Source: Burkholderia sp. (GTDB taxonomy: Bacteria > Pseudomonadota > Gammaproteobacteria > Burkholderiales > Burkholderiaceae). Taken from it: a DNA stretch of 5,492 bases. The notes below the pieces were generated by a model. The model was not told the DNA's origin. It did not search any database and saw only the letters and a list, made by a program, of their open reading frames with translations. Position numbers and translations under genes: made by a program. Below are positions 1-5,492 of this stretch, in pieces. Numbering within the stretch: position 1 is the first letter of the stretch; each line of letters begins with the position of its first letter. Where the stretch lies: assembly GCA_028292565.1 (NCBI GenBank), contig JAQGMD010000226.1, positions 1-5,492 on the forward strand, written 5' to 3'.

Positions 1-1143
1 ACCGGTCAGTCCGCCGATCAGGAAGGTGCTCAGAAAAGCCAGCGCAAATAGCATCGGCACCGTCAGGTGGATGTCGCCCCGCCATAGTGTCAGTACCCAG
101 TTGTAGACCTTGAGCGCGGTCGGTACCGCAATGATCAGGGTCGTGGTCGCGAAGAAGAAACCGAAGTACGGGTTCATCCCGCTGACGAACATGTGATGCG
201 CCCATACCACCACCGATAGCACGCCGATCGAAAGCGTGGCCCACACCATGGTGCGATAGCCGAAGATGCTCTTGCGCGCATGCACGCTGATCAGGTCGGA
301 GACGATGCCGAAGGCCGGCAACGCAACGATATAGACCTCGGGATGGCCGAAGAACCAGAACAGGTGCTGGAACAACAGCGGGCTGCCGCCCTTGTAGCTG
401 GTGACCTGTCCCATCGATACCAGCGCCGGCATGAAGAAGCTGGTGCCAAGGGTCTTGTCGAGCAGCATCATGATTGCACTCACAAGCAGCGCCGGAAACG
501 CCAGCAGGGCGAGGATGGTCGCGACGAAAATTCCCCATACTGAAAGCGGCATGCGCAGCAGGGTCATGCCCTCGGTCCGGGCTTGCAGCACCGTGGTTAC
601 GTAGTTCAGGCCGCCCATCGTCGCGGCGACGATGAAAATTCCGAGCGACACCAGCATCAGGATGATGCCCCGGTCGTTGCCGGGCGTGCCTGGGAGGATG
701 GCTTGCGGCGGATAGAGCGTCCAGCCCGCGCCGGTTGGTCCGCCCGGCACGAAGAAGCTCGCCATCAGCACCAGCACCGACAACAGGTAGACCCAGAAGC
801 TGAGCATGTTCAGGTACGGGAATACCATATCGCGCGCGCCCACCATCAGAGGAATCAGGAAATTCCCGAAGCCGCCGAGGAACAGGGCGGTGAGCAGGTA
901 GATCACCATGATCATCCCGTGCATGGTCACGAACTGGTAGTAGGCCGGGGCGTCGATGAATGCAAATTTGCCCGGATAACCGAGTTGCAGCCGCATCAGG
1001 TTGGACAACGCAACGCCGACCAGGCCGACCGCGATCGCGACGATCGAGTACTGGACGGCAATTACCTTGTGGTCCTGGCTCCAGACGTACTTGGTCCAGA
1101 AACTCTGTGGTCCGTGTTCCGCATCATGATCGCCGTAGGCCAT
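1..1143 (-). CDS. ctaD: Cytochrome c oxidase subunit I, heme-copper oxidase catalytic subunit (3' end beyond window)
   Basis: Catalytic subunit of an aa3/caa3-type terminal oxidase in the inner membrane. It reduces O2 to water at the heme a3-CuB centre and pumps protons. 381 codons are visible; family members usually exceed 500, so the C-terminal third is off the left edge. Visible signature residues are: H75 in TMHGMIM (heme a ligand); N94 and D105 in GNFLIPLMVGARDM (D-channel mouth); H267, E269 and Y271 in GHPEVY (CuB ligand, D-channel glutamate, cross-linked tyrosine); H316-H317 in the HHMF motif (CuB ligands); K345 in PTALKVYNW (K-channel). Together these indicate an A-type enzyme with both proton channels. 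Start ATG at 1143 has GGAG 7 nt upstream. The gene begins 20 nt after the subunit II stop, so they are co-transcribed. Compared with the common FPRxNN motif, this protein has FPYLNM (residues 108-113), which suggests a divergent branch. Confidence 0.96.
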   Translation of the reverse strand, partial: MAYGDHDAEHGPQSFWTKYVWSQDHKVIAVQYSIVAIAVGLVGVALSNLMRLQLGYPGKFAFIDAPAYYQFVTMHGMIMVIYLLTALFLGGFGNFLIPLMVGARDMVFPYLNMLSFWVYLLSVLVLMASFFVPGGPTGAGWTLYPPQAILPGTPGNDRGIILMLVSLGIFIVAATMGGLNYVTTVLQARTEGMTLLRMPLSVWGIFVATILALLAFPALLVSAIMMLLDKTLGTSFFMPALVSMGQVTSYKGGSPLLFQHLFWFFGHPEVYIVALPAFGIVSDLISVHARKSIFGYRTMVWATLSIGVLSVVVWAHHMFVSGMNPYFGFFFATTTLIIAVPTALKVYNWVLTLWRGDIHLTVPMLFALAFLSTFLIGGLTG

Positions 1144-1163
1144 CTCTCTTCTCCGTTGCTGTC

Positions 1164-2318
1164 TTACTTCTGCGCCTTCTGCCCGGGCGCTGCTGTACCG
1201 CTGACCGATTTGATGTAGGCGACCAGCGCATTGAGCTCATCTTCGCCAAGGTCGATCTTCGGCATGATCGGTGGGAAGCCTTTCACCACCCGCTTCGACG
1301 GGTTGGCGATGTCATCCTTCAGGTACGCGTCGTCGACCAGTGCGGTGGACCCATCCGCCATGGTTTCCGTCTTGCCGTAAAGTCCCTTCCAGGTCGGGCC
1401 CACGCCCGGGCTGCCGTCGAGGGAATGGCAAGCGACGCACCCCTTGGACTGAGCCAGGGTTTTGCCTTGTTCCATCAGCCCCTCGGGTGTAGCAGGTCCG
1501 GCCACACCGGCGCCACCGCCTTTCGTGCGCTCCATCGTCTTTGCAAACGTCGGTTGCGCTGCAAGCCATGTCCGGAACGCGGCCTCCTCCTCCACCACTA
1601 CGTAGGCGCGCATGTTGTAGTGACCCACGCCGCACAACTGCGCGCACATGACTTCATAGCGGCCCGCCCTGGTGGGCGTAAACCAGAATGAGGTCACCAT
1701 GCCGGGCACGATGTTCATGCGGCCGCGGAACTGCGGCACATAAAAATCATGCAGCACATCGTCTGAACGCAGCAGCAGTTTGACCGGCTTGTTGAGCGGC
1801 AGGTGCACTTCACCTGCGGTGATGAGCACGTTGTCGTGCGCGACCGGATCGTCTGGATCGAGCCCGAATGGATTGGTGCCGCTGATGAGACGCACCTGGG
1901 TCGGCGCCAGCTTGCCGTTCGCATCCGGAAAGCGGAAGTGCCATTGCCATTGCTTACCCACCACGTCCACCACCATTGCATCGTGCGGCGCCTGGACATA
2001 GTCCGCGTAGACAAACAGGCCGGGCGCGAGCAATGCAATGATGCCGACCGAAGTGAAAATGGTCAGGCGTCGTTCCAGCTTATGGTTGTCCGGTTCATAA
2101 GCTGCGCGATGGCCGTCTCGATGACGAAAGCGCCACAGCGAATAGGCGATGAAAAGATTGATGATGACGAAGAACGCGCCGGTGATGACCAGGGTGATCG
2201 CGAGCGTGTCATCCATCTTGCTCCAGTTGGATGCGAGGGGTGTCAGCCACCATGGCGTCACAGCATGGAACAGCAGCGAGCCGACGACGATGACGATAAG
2301 AGCGATAGCGATGGCCAT
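1164..2318 (-). CDS. coxB: Cytochrome c oxidase subunit II with fused C-terminal cytochrome c domain (caa3 type)
   Basis: Membrane-anchored periplasmic electron-entry subunit of 384 aa, longer than a plain subunit II because of a cytochrome c extension. In order: hydrophobic segments at about 2-20, 41-62 and 86-107; the aromatic electron-transfer patch QWQWHF (123-128); a cupredoxin CuA domain with ligands H190, C225, C229, H233 and M236; a Gly/Ala-rich linker (about 267-276); and a class I cytochrome c domain with CVACH (C294, C297, H298) and a likely axial Met352 in PPIMP. The residue between the two CuA cysteines that is Glu in most aa3 enzymes is Gln227 here. Known caa3 enzymes take electrons through the tethered heme c to CuA, then to subunit I; the same role is inferred here. 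The start at 2318 is supported by AGGAAGAG 7 nt upstream. It lies between the 167-aa membrane protein gene (87-nt gap) and subunit I (20-nt gap). Confidence 0.96.
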   Translation of the reverse strand: MAIAIALIVIVVGSLLFHAVTPWWLTPLASNWSKMDDTLAITLVITGAFFVIINLFIAYSLWRFRHRDGHRAAYEPDNHKLERRLTIFTSVGIIALLAPGLFVYADYVQAPHDAMVVDVVGKQWQWHFRFPDANGKLAPTQVRLISGTNPFGLDPDDPVAHDNVLITAGEVHLPLNKPVKLLLRSDDVLHDFYVPQFRGRMNIVPGMVTSFWFTPTRAGRYEVMCAQLCGVGHYNMRAYVVVEEEAAFRTWLAAQPTFAKTMERTKGGGAGVAGPATPEGLMEQGKTLAQSKGCVACHSLDGSPGVGPTWKGLYGKTETMADGSTALVDDAYLKDDIANPSKRVVKGFPPIMPKIDLGEDELNALVAYIKSVSGTAAPGQKAQK

Positions 2319-2405
2319 ATCGATACTCTTCCTCGCGGATGGTCAAGCAAGAGCCGGCGAAAGAAGATGTTGCGCTCTCGTCGGCCGGTAAGTTCACCGG
2401 GAGCG

Positions 2406-2909
2406 TCAGCGCTCCGCGTCCGGCCGTTTCAGCTTCCAGTACATCGCTGCCGCCGTTATGCCGAAGACCAGGTGGGCGACGAACGTCGCCAGCCCTCGCA
2501 TATCGACAAACCAGGGCAGGAAGCGAGTCATGCCGTAGAAATTGAATACGTATAGCACCAGCCCGAACACCGCTCCTGTGAGCAGCACCAGGCCGAGGCT
2601 GGAGTCCATGTGGAATGGCGCGATGAGCGCGCACAGGATCATGCCGAAAATGATACCCAGGACATAGTGGATGACGAGTGCGAGAGCGACCGCGCCCAGG
2701 TTGAATCCGATCGACTGCAGCACATCCGTTCCCATCAGGATGGCGGCAATCTTGCGAGAGGCTATCCACGGACTGGTGCCGACAACGAGGGAAGACCAGA
2801 GCAGCTCCAGTACCATCAGGACTGCGCCGGCGACAAATCCGGCAACTGCTGCAGCGGGCCAGTCGGGCGCGCGATGTGCCCAACGATGCGAACTCAGGTC
2901 AAGTTCCAT
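2406..2909 (-). CDS. Uncharacterised four-helix inner-membrane protein, first gene of the oxidase operon
   Basis: Protein of 167 aa that I cannot assign to a named function. Four hydrophobic stretches are visible at about residues 19-43, 67-97, 105-125 and 138-157. The N-terminus is short and polar, and the C-terminus is basic (WKLKRPDAER), which suggests both ends may be cytoplasmic. Possible functional residues are the intramembrane histidines H81 and H146, E35, and the loop NFYGMTRFLPWF (123-134). It has no heme-binding CxxCH and no copper-binding Cys/Met cluster, so it does not look like Cox11, Sco or SURF1. ATG at 2909 is preceded by GGGGGA with 6-nt spacing. It follows the promoter at 3007-3034 and is in line with subunits II and I, so an accessory, assembly or stability role for the oxidase is inferred from context alone. 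Confidence 0.85.
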   Translation of the reverse strand: MELDLSSHRWAHRAPDWPAAAVAGFVAGAVLMVLELLWSSLVVGTSPWIASRKIAAILMGTDVLQSIGFNLGAVALALVIHYVLGIIFGMILCALIAPFHMDSSLGLVLLTGAVFGLVLYVFNFYGMTRFLPWFVDMRGLATFVAHLVFGITAAAMYWKLKRPDAER

Positions 2910-3006
2910 AGTGATCCCCCGAATGATTCGATGGAATACAAGGCGGTGCAGCGTGGTCGGGTGTGCCCCGTTTGATCATACCGGGAGGCAATACTCAACG
3001 AGGTTC

Positions 3007-3034
3007 AGTATAGGCAGCTTTATCCAACTTTCAA
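3007..3034 (-). promoter_or_regulatory. Predicted sigma70 promoter of the oxidase operon
   Basis: On the minus strand a -35 box TTGAAA (3029-3034) and a -10 box TATACT (3007-3012) are separated by 16 nt. Each matches the consensus at 5 of 6 bases. Transcription would begin near position 3000, giving a leader of about 90 nt before the ATG at 2909. It is the best promoter-like pair I found in the 196-nt gap between the upstream VOC gene and the operon. I saw no FNR/Anr-type palindrome (TTGAT-N4-ATCAA) beside it, so nothing here shows oxygen-responsive control. Confidence 0.6.
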
Positions 3035-3085
3035 CATGTATCGCACAGTCAATAGTCGGGCATCAAATTCGGGGGAGGCCGCGTT

Positions 3086-3101
3086 TCCCATGAATATGGG
3101 A
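3086..3101 (-). other. Short inverted repeat just after the VOC gene stop codon
   Basis: TCCCAT (3086-3091) and ATGGGA (3096-3101) are perfect complements around a 4-nt loop, 4 nt downstream of the VOC stop codon on the minus strand. The stem is only 6 bp and no run of U follows, so it is a poor intrinsic terminator. It could be a weak 3' end structure, an operator upstream of the oxidase promoter, or chance. Confidence 0.3.
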
Positions 3102-3105
3102 CGGG

Positions 3106-3519
3106 TTATTCGAGTTCTTGCGTGAACTCGATCACGTTGCGGTCGGGGTCCCTGACGAATAGTGACCTGCTGCCGCTTTCGAAGTCGACCGGACCGCCGG
3201 AGAGCGCGATGCCTGCCTGCTCCAATGCCGATTTCATGGCGAGGACATCGGTCACCGCGAATGCGAAGTGGGTGTAGCCCGGATGTTTTTCCGGCACGTC
3301 CATCAAAACGTTCCTTGAAGAAGAAGCAGCGGCATTCAGGATGAAGTTAACGACAACGCCGGACGGGTGGGTCATGATCGCGACCGGCTCGGGACCGATC
3401 GGGCCGGCGATGAACTCGAACCCCATTCGTTCGTAAAACGCGCGGCTACGCGTCAGGTCCCATACGCGGATGCCGACATGCGCGATTCCCTTGATCAGTG
3501 AGCCTGCGGTCATTGTCAT
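3106..3519 (-). CDS. VOC-superfamily (glyoxalase/dioxygenase fold) protein
   Basis: Small cytoplasmic protein of 137 aa with two beta-alpha-beta-beta-beta modules of the vicinal oxygen chelate fold. Module 1 spans about residues 10-62 (GIAHVGIRVWD...RAFYERMGFEF). Module 2 spans about 82-134 (YTHFAFAV...VRDPDRNVIEF). Likely metal ligands are H14, H84 and E131, the His-His-Glu pattern found in several family members. The RDPDRNVIEF ending is the standard final-strand motif. The length fits single-domain VOC proteins. Substrate cannot be read from the sequence: lyases, dioxygenases, thiol transferases and drug-binding proteins all share this fold. The first ATG (3519) has weak ribosome-binding sequence. 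The ATG at 3513 sits 6 nt after GGA and may be the true start, which would remove two residues. It is transcribed divergently from the PQ-loop gene across a 147-nt AT-rich gap. Confidence 0.9.
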   Translation of the reverse strand: MTMTAGSLIKGIAHVGIRVWDLTRSRAFYERMGFEFIAGPIGPEPVAIMTHPSGVVVNFILNAAASSSRNVLMDVPEKHPGYTHFAFAVTDVLAMKSALEQAGIALSGGPVDFESGSRSLFVRDPDRNVIEFTQELE

Positions 3520-3666
3520 TCCAGTGAGTTGGCAGATGAATAATGGTGCAAATTATGTTGAAGAATCTTTTGTTGCTGACCAGAACTTTTTCCCATACGC
3601 TGAATCAATGTCACGTCGCCACGATAGTAATTTGCGGCGCGCAAGAGATTGAGAGACCAAGGAGTC

Positions 3667-3987
3667 ATGGAACAAATATTAAGTGTGTTGTACGGCATAT
3701 CAGGACTCGCCGCTTCGGCGTTATATGTCCCGCAAATTTTGAAGTACCACCGCGACCAGAATGCCTGCAAGTCGATCTCTCTTTTTTCTTGGGCTGGCTG
3801 GATCGCTGTCACCGCAGTGTCGATCATCTACGCGCTTTACGTAATAAAAAGTTATCTGGTGGCCGTGGTCGCAGGGACCAGTGTTGTCGCACAGTCTACT
3901 GTGCTGTTCTACGGCATCAGTGCCCGGCTCGCAAAACGGCAGCAGACTAGCCAGGACAGGATTGAGCTCGGAAGCACAAGCAGCTAA
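3667..3987 (+). CDS. SemiSWEET-like PQ-loop (MtN3-type) three-helix membrane protein
   Basis: Protein of 106 aa with three hydrophobic segments at about 3-22, 41-61 and 63-85. The sequence YVPQILKY (20-27) places the PQ motif at the end of helix 1, as in bacterial SemiSWEET and other PQ-loop proteins, which act as dimers to move small sugars or other solutes. Length and helix number fit one half-transporter unit plus a polar tail (90-106). By eye, the Trp of helix 2 and the Asn of helix 3 that line the sugar pocket in studied SemiSWEETs appear replaced (near S52 and G70/T71), so sugar transport is not assured. ATG 3667 is preceded by AAGGAG with only 2 nt spacing. An in-frame TTG at 3649 would add six residues and is the alternative start. 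The TAA stop directly abuts repeat element E1. Confidence 0.82.
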   Translation: MEQILSVLYGISGLAASALYVPQILKYHRDQNACKSISLFSWAGWIAVTAVSIIYALYVIKSYLVAVVAGTSVVAQSTVLFYGISARLAKRQQTSQDRIELGSTSS

Positions 3988-4144
3988 GGCACCGCGCAAG
4001 AATAAGTTGGTCAATTTTGCTGGCCGTAGCGGGCGCGTTGCGGCGTTGCTCGTCGTCGCCCAAGCTCGCTATGGCTCCTCCTCACGCCTTGCACCGCATC
4101 CCGCGACGGCCGCCAAATTGCCGAACTTATTCCTGCGCGGCGCC
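3988..4144. repeat. Palindromic repeat element E1 (imperfect inverted-repeat arms)
   Basis: A 157-bp near-palindrome. Its left end (3988-4024) matches the reverse complement of its right end (4108-4144) at 30 of 37 positions by hand alignment. Pairing resumes further in, for example GGCCGTAGCGGG with the complement of CCCGCGACGGCC. It starts at the base after the PQ-loop gene stop and ends where E2 begins. Three blocks match E2: 3999-4009, 4033-4049 and 4085-4101. CTAAG occurs at both edges (3984-3988 and 4144-4148), as a target duplication might. No open frame inside looks like a protein. It is best described as a non-autonomous, possibly MITE-like or REP-like repeat. Confidence 0.8.
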
Positions 4145-4306
4145 TAAGTACCCGCTCAGAATAAATTGTGAGCGTCTGCGGCTCTTGCCGGCGCGCTGCG
4201 GCGTTGCCTGTCCCTTGCAGTGCTCGCACTGCGGCGGCTCAGGCGCCTTGCATCGCATCCGGCCAAAGCCGCATCCATCTCACAATTTATTCTGAGCGGG
4301 TACTTA
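4145..4306. repeat. Palindromic repeat element E2 (perfect 28-bp terminal inverted repeats)
   Basis: A 162-bp palindrome. Bases 4145-4172 and 4279-4306 are perfect inverted copies over 28 bp (outer bases TAAGTACCCGCTCAG). Imperfect pairing continues inward to an apical stem GCAGTG-CTCG-CACTGC at 4217-4232, almost exactly at the element's centre. It shares blocks with E1 at 4158-4168 (10/11), 4191-4207 (16/17) and 4244-4260 (16/17), with nearly equal spacings. It lies between two convergent genes, 14 bp from the stop codon of the minus-strand hypothetical gene. RNA from either strand would fold into one long hairpin. No U-run follows on either side, so it is not a textbook intrinsic terminator. 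No transposase or clear target duplication is seen for E2 alone. Confidence 0.9.
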
Positions 4307-4320
4307 AAAAGGTTTTCGGG

Positions 4321-4674
4321 TTAATGCTTTTCGCGGTCTAGTATGCGATGCAAGTCGGACGCGGCGACGCCGATGTCATAGTATTGCGATTCTTCCGCCC
4401 GGCTCTCGACCGCCATCACGCCGCAATGGTGCAAGTCCTTGAAATCGCCATAGGGGAACTTGTACCTTTCCTTTGAATCATCCCCCTCGCGGGCGTCGAT
4501 CCCCAGATACCACTTCGAATATTCGGCCAGTCCGTGCTCGCGGATGAACTCGTCTTCTCTCTCGGCGGATGGACGGTGTTCATTCCACGCGATGCCTTCA
4601 TCGAATACCACATGACGTTTGGTGATGAGTTCTTTCGCATGTTCAAATGCGCTCAGGTTGAGCTTGATCGGCAT
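4321..4674 (-). CDS. Conserved-looking hypothetical protein, 117 aa
   Basis: I cannot name this protein. It is soluble, hydrophilic and charged, with no membrane segment, no signal peptide and a single cysteine (C84). It begins MPIKLNLSAFEHAKELI. A central part is rich in aromatic and charged residues: EYSKWYLGID (51-60) and RYKFPYGDFKDLHHCGV (70-86). A C-terminal helix-like stretch follows (ASDLHRILDREKH). Its composition and frame are those of a real gene, and I have an impression of similar small proteins in other proteobacteria, which I could not check. The ATG at 4674 has AGGGG 9 nt upstream. It converges with the PQ-loop gene across repeats E1/E2 and sits 84 bp downstream of the LysR-type gene, so it could be read from that gene's transcript. 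Confidence 0.8.
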   Translation of the reverse strand: MPIKLNLSAFEHAKELITKRHVVFDEGIAWNEHRPSAEREDEFIREHGLAEYSKWYLGIDAREGDDSKERYKFPYGDFKDLHHCGVMAVESRAEESQYYDIGVAASDLHRILDREKH

Positions 4675-4758
4675 GGCGTTGCACCCCTATTAACTGGTCG
4701 CGATTATCTTCGGCTGCAACCACCACCGCCGCATTGACGGAGCTCCAAGGCGACCGTT

Positions 4759-5492
4759 TCAGAACCGGTCCCAATACGGCTCCGGACCGAAATGTTCCAT
4801 CAGGTGATCGATGAATGCCCGCACCTTTGGTTGCATGTAGCGATTGGGCAGGTAAGTCGCATACAGGGAAGTATCCGGGTTGGCGACGCTGTCGGTCAAT
4901 ATCTCCTTCAATCGTCCGCTCTTCAGATACGGCCCGAGTACGTAGGTTGGAAACATCACGATCCCGAAACCGCCCAGCGCCAGTTGCAGCAGCACCTCCG
5001 AATTGTTGACGCGGCATTTGCCGGAAGGTTGCATGATCACTTCCTTGTTGCCGACCCGGTAACGCCAGCCGGAGTGCTGCACCGGCAGGCCGAGATATCC
5101 GAGGCATTGGTGATCGCTCAACTCCTGCGGCGTGCGCGGCGTGCCATGTCGCTTCAGGTACGCCGGTGACGCGCAGGTCACCCAACGCACCGGTCCAATC
5201 CTGCGCGCAACCATCATAGGCGCCGGGCTCCCTGTGATGCGAATGGCAAGGTCGTAACCTTCCTCCACGATGTCGATGACGCGGTCGCTTGCGTTCAGCT
5301 CGATGTCGACTTGCTCATAACGCTGCATGAAGGTCTGCAACGCCGGCGCCAGGTGCAATGAAGAAAAGATCACCGGAGCGGTTACCTTGAGCACGCCGCG
5401 CGGCTCGGCCTGCAACTGGGTGACCGTTTCCGCCGCCGCATCGATCTCCTGCGCGATGCGGGCGCAATGATCATAGTACGCCGCGCCGATTT
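4759..5492 (-). CDS. LysR-family transcriptional regulator, effector-binding domain (5' end beyond window)
   Basis: The frame is open to the right edge. The 243 whole codons visible cover the end of the linker helix (IGAAYYDHCARIAQEIDAAA) and the complete periplasmic-binding-like effector domain, starting at the hallmark PRGVLKVTAPV. The usual LysR features follow: YDLAIRI, a WVTCASPAYLKRHGTPRTP segment, LLQLALGGFGIVMFPTYVL, and the end VRAFIDHLMEHFGPEPYWDRF. About 60 residues with the winged helix-turn-helix are missing, as expected for a 300-310 aa family. The protein would bind DNA as a tetramer and respond to an unknown small molecule. The TTG near 5415 lies inside the conserved linker and is not a start. 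Its usual divergent target gene would be off the right side, so its regulon cannot be told from this window. Confidence 0.93.
   Translation of the reverse strand, partial: IGAAYYDHCARIAQEIDAAAETVTQLQAEPRGVLKVTAPVIFSSLHLAPALQTFMQRYEQVDIELNASDRVIDIVEEGYDLAIRITGSPAPMMVARRIGPVRWVTCASPAYLKRHGTPRTPQELSDHQCLGYLGLPVQHSGWRYRVGNKEVIMQPSGKCRVNNSEVLLQLALGGFGIVMFPTYVLGPYLKSGRLKEILTDSVANPDTSLYATYLPNRYMQPKVRAFIDHLMEHFGPEPYWDRF

Noticed and set aside
280..1691. Long plus-strand open frames opposite the oxidase genes
   Set aside because: Low-complexity His/Arg/Gln/Asp-rich translations are typical antisense shadows of GC-rich genes. The minus strand carries unmistakable oxidase motifs over the same bases.
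2385..2400. Inverted repeat CCGGT-N6-ACCGG after the stop of the 167-aa membrane protein gene
   Set aside because: It is a 5-bp stem without a U-run inside a GC-rich operon gap, and is likely to occur by chance.
3520..3666. Promoters in the divergent gap between the VOC and PQ-loop genes
   Set aside because: The gap is AT-rich and must hold control signals, but candidates such as CATAAT on minus (3552-3557) lack a well-placed -35 box, so no box pair could be supported.
4017..4295. Plus-strand open frame of 92 codons and a minus-strand one (4011-4229) across the palindromes
   Set aside because: Both lie within the repeat arms, have Cys/Arg/Pro-rich translations with no family resemblance, and are explained by the palindromic sequence.
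3988..4306. CRISPR array
   Set aside because: There are only two long palindromic units with no spacers between them and no short direct repeats.
4145..4320. E2 as a classical bidirectional intrinsic terminator
   Set aside because: The hairpin is far longer than usual and no U-tract follows the stem on either strand (AAAAAGG on plus, E1 sequence on minus). A looser role in ending convergent transcripts stays possible.
5413..5415. TTG as the start of the LysR-family gene
   Set aside because: The frame continues upstream with conserved LysR linker sequence to the window edge, so the gene is cut by the edge and does not start here.

Overview
The window looks like chromosomal DNA of a betaproteobacterium, probably Burkholderiales and plausibly near Oxalobacteraceae. 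That placement rests on moderately high GC, strong G/C third-position preference in the coding frames, and the look of the proteins. No search was run, so it is inference.

Region 1 (positions 1-3105, minus strand) is the start of a terminal-oxidase operon. A sigma70-type promoter (TTGAAA, 16 nt, TATACT; 3007-3034) and a leader of about 90 nt precede three genes. These are an uncharacterised four-helix membrane protein of 167 aa, a cytochrome c oxidase subunit II carrying a fused C-terminal class I cytochrome c domain (caa3 type), and subunit I, which runs off the left edge. The fused heme c would pass electrons to CuA, and subunit I holds the heme/CuB site and proton-channel residues. The 167-aa protein is the first gene of the unit and may be an accessory or assembly factor.

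Region 2 (3106-3987) holds a divergent pair. One gene encodes a small VOC/glyoxalase-fold metalloprotein (minus). The other encodes a 106-aa three-helix PQ-loop/SemiSWEET-like membrane protein (plus).

Region 3 (3988-4320) has no gene. It is filled by two abutting large palindromes of one repeat family, E1 (3988-4144, imperfect arms) and E2 (4145-4306, perfect 28-bp terminal inverted repeats plus an apical stem). They share three sequence blocks at conserved spacing. A 5-bp direct repeat, CTAAG, flanks E1. This non-autonomous, structure-forming repeat is the most unusual item in the window.

Region 4 (4321-5492, minus strand) holds a 117-aa hypothetical protein convergent with the PQ-loop gene, then the C-terminal effector domain of a LysR-family regulator whose DNA-binding N-terminus lies beyond the right edge.
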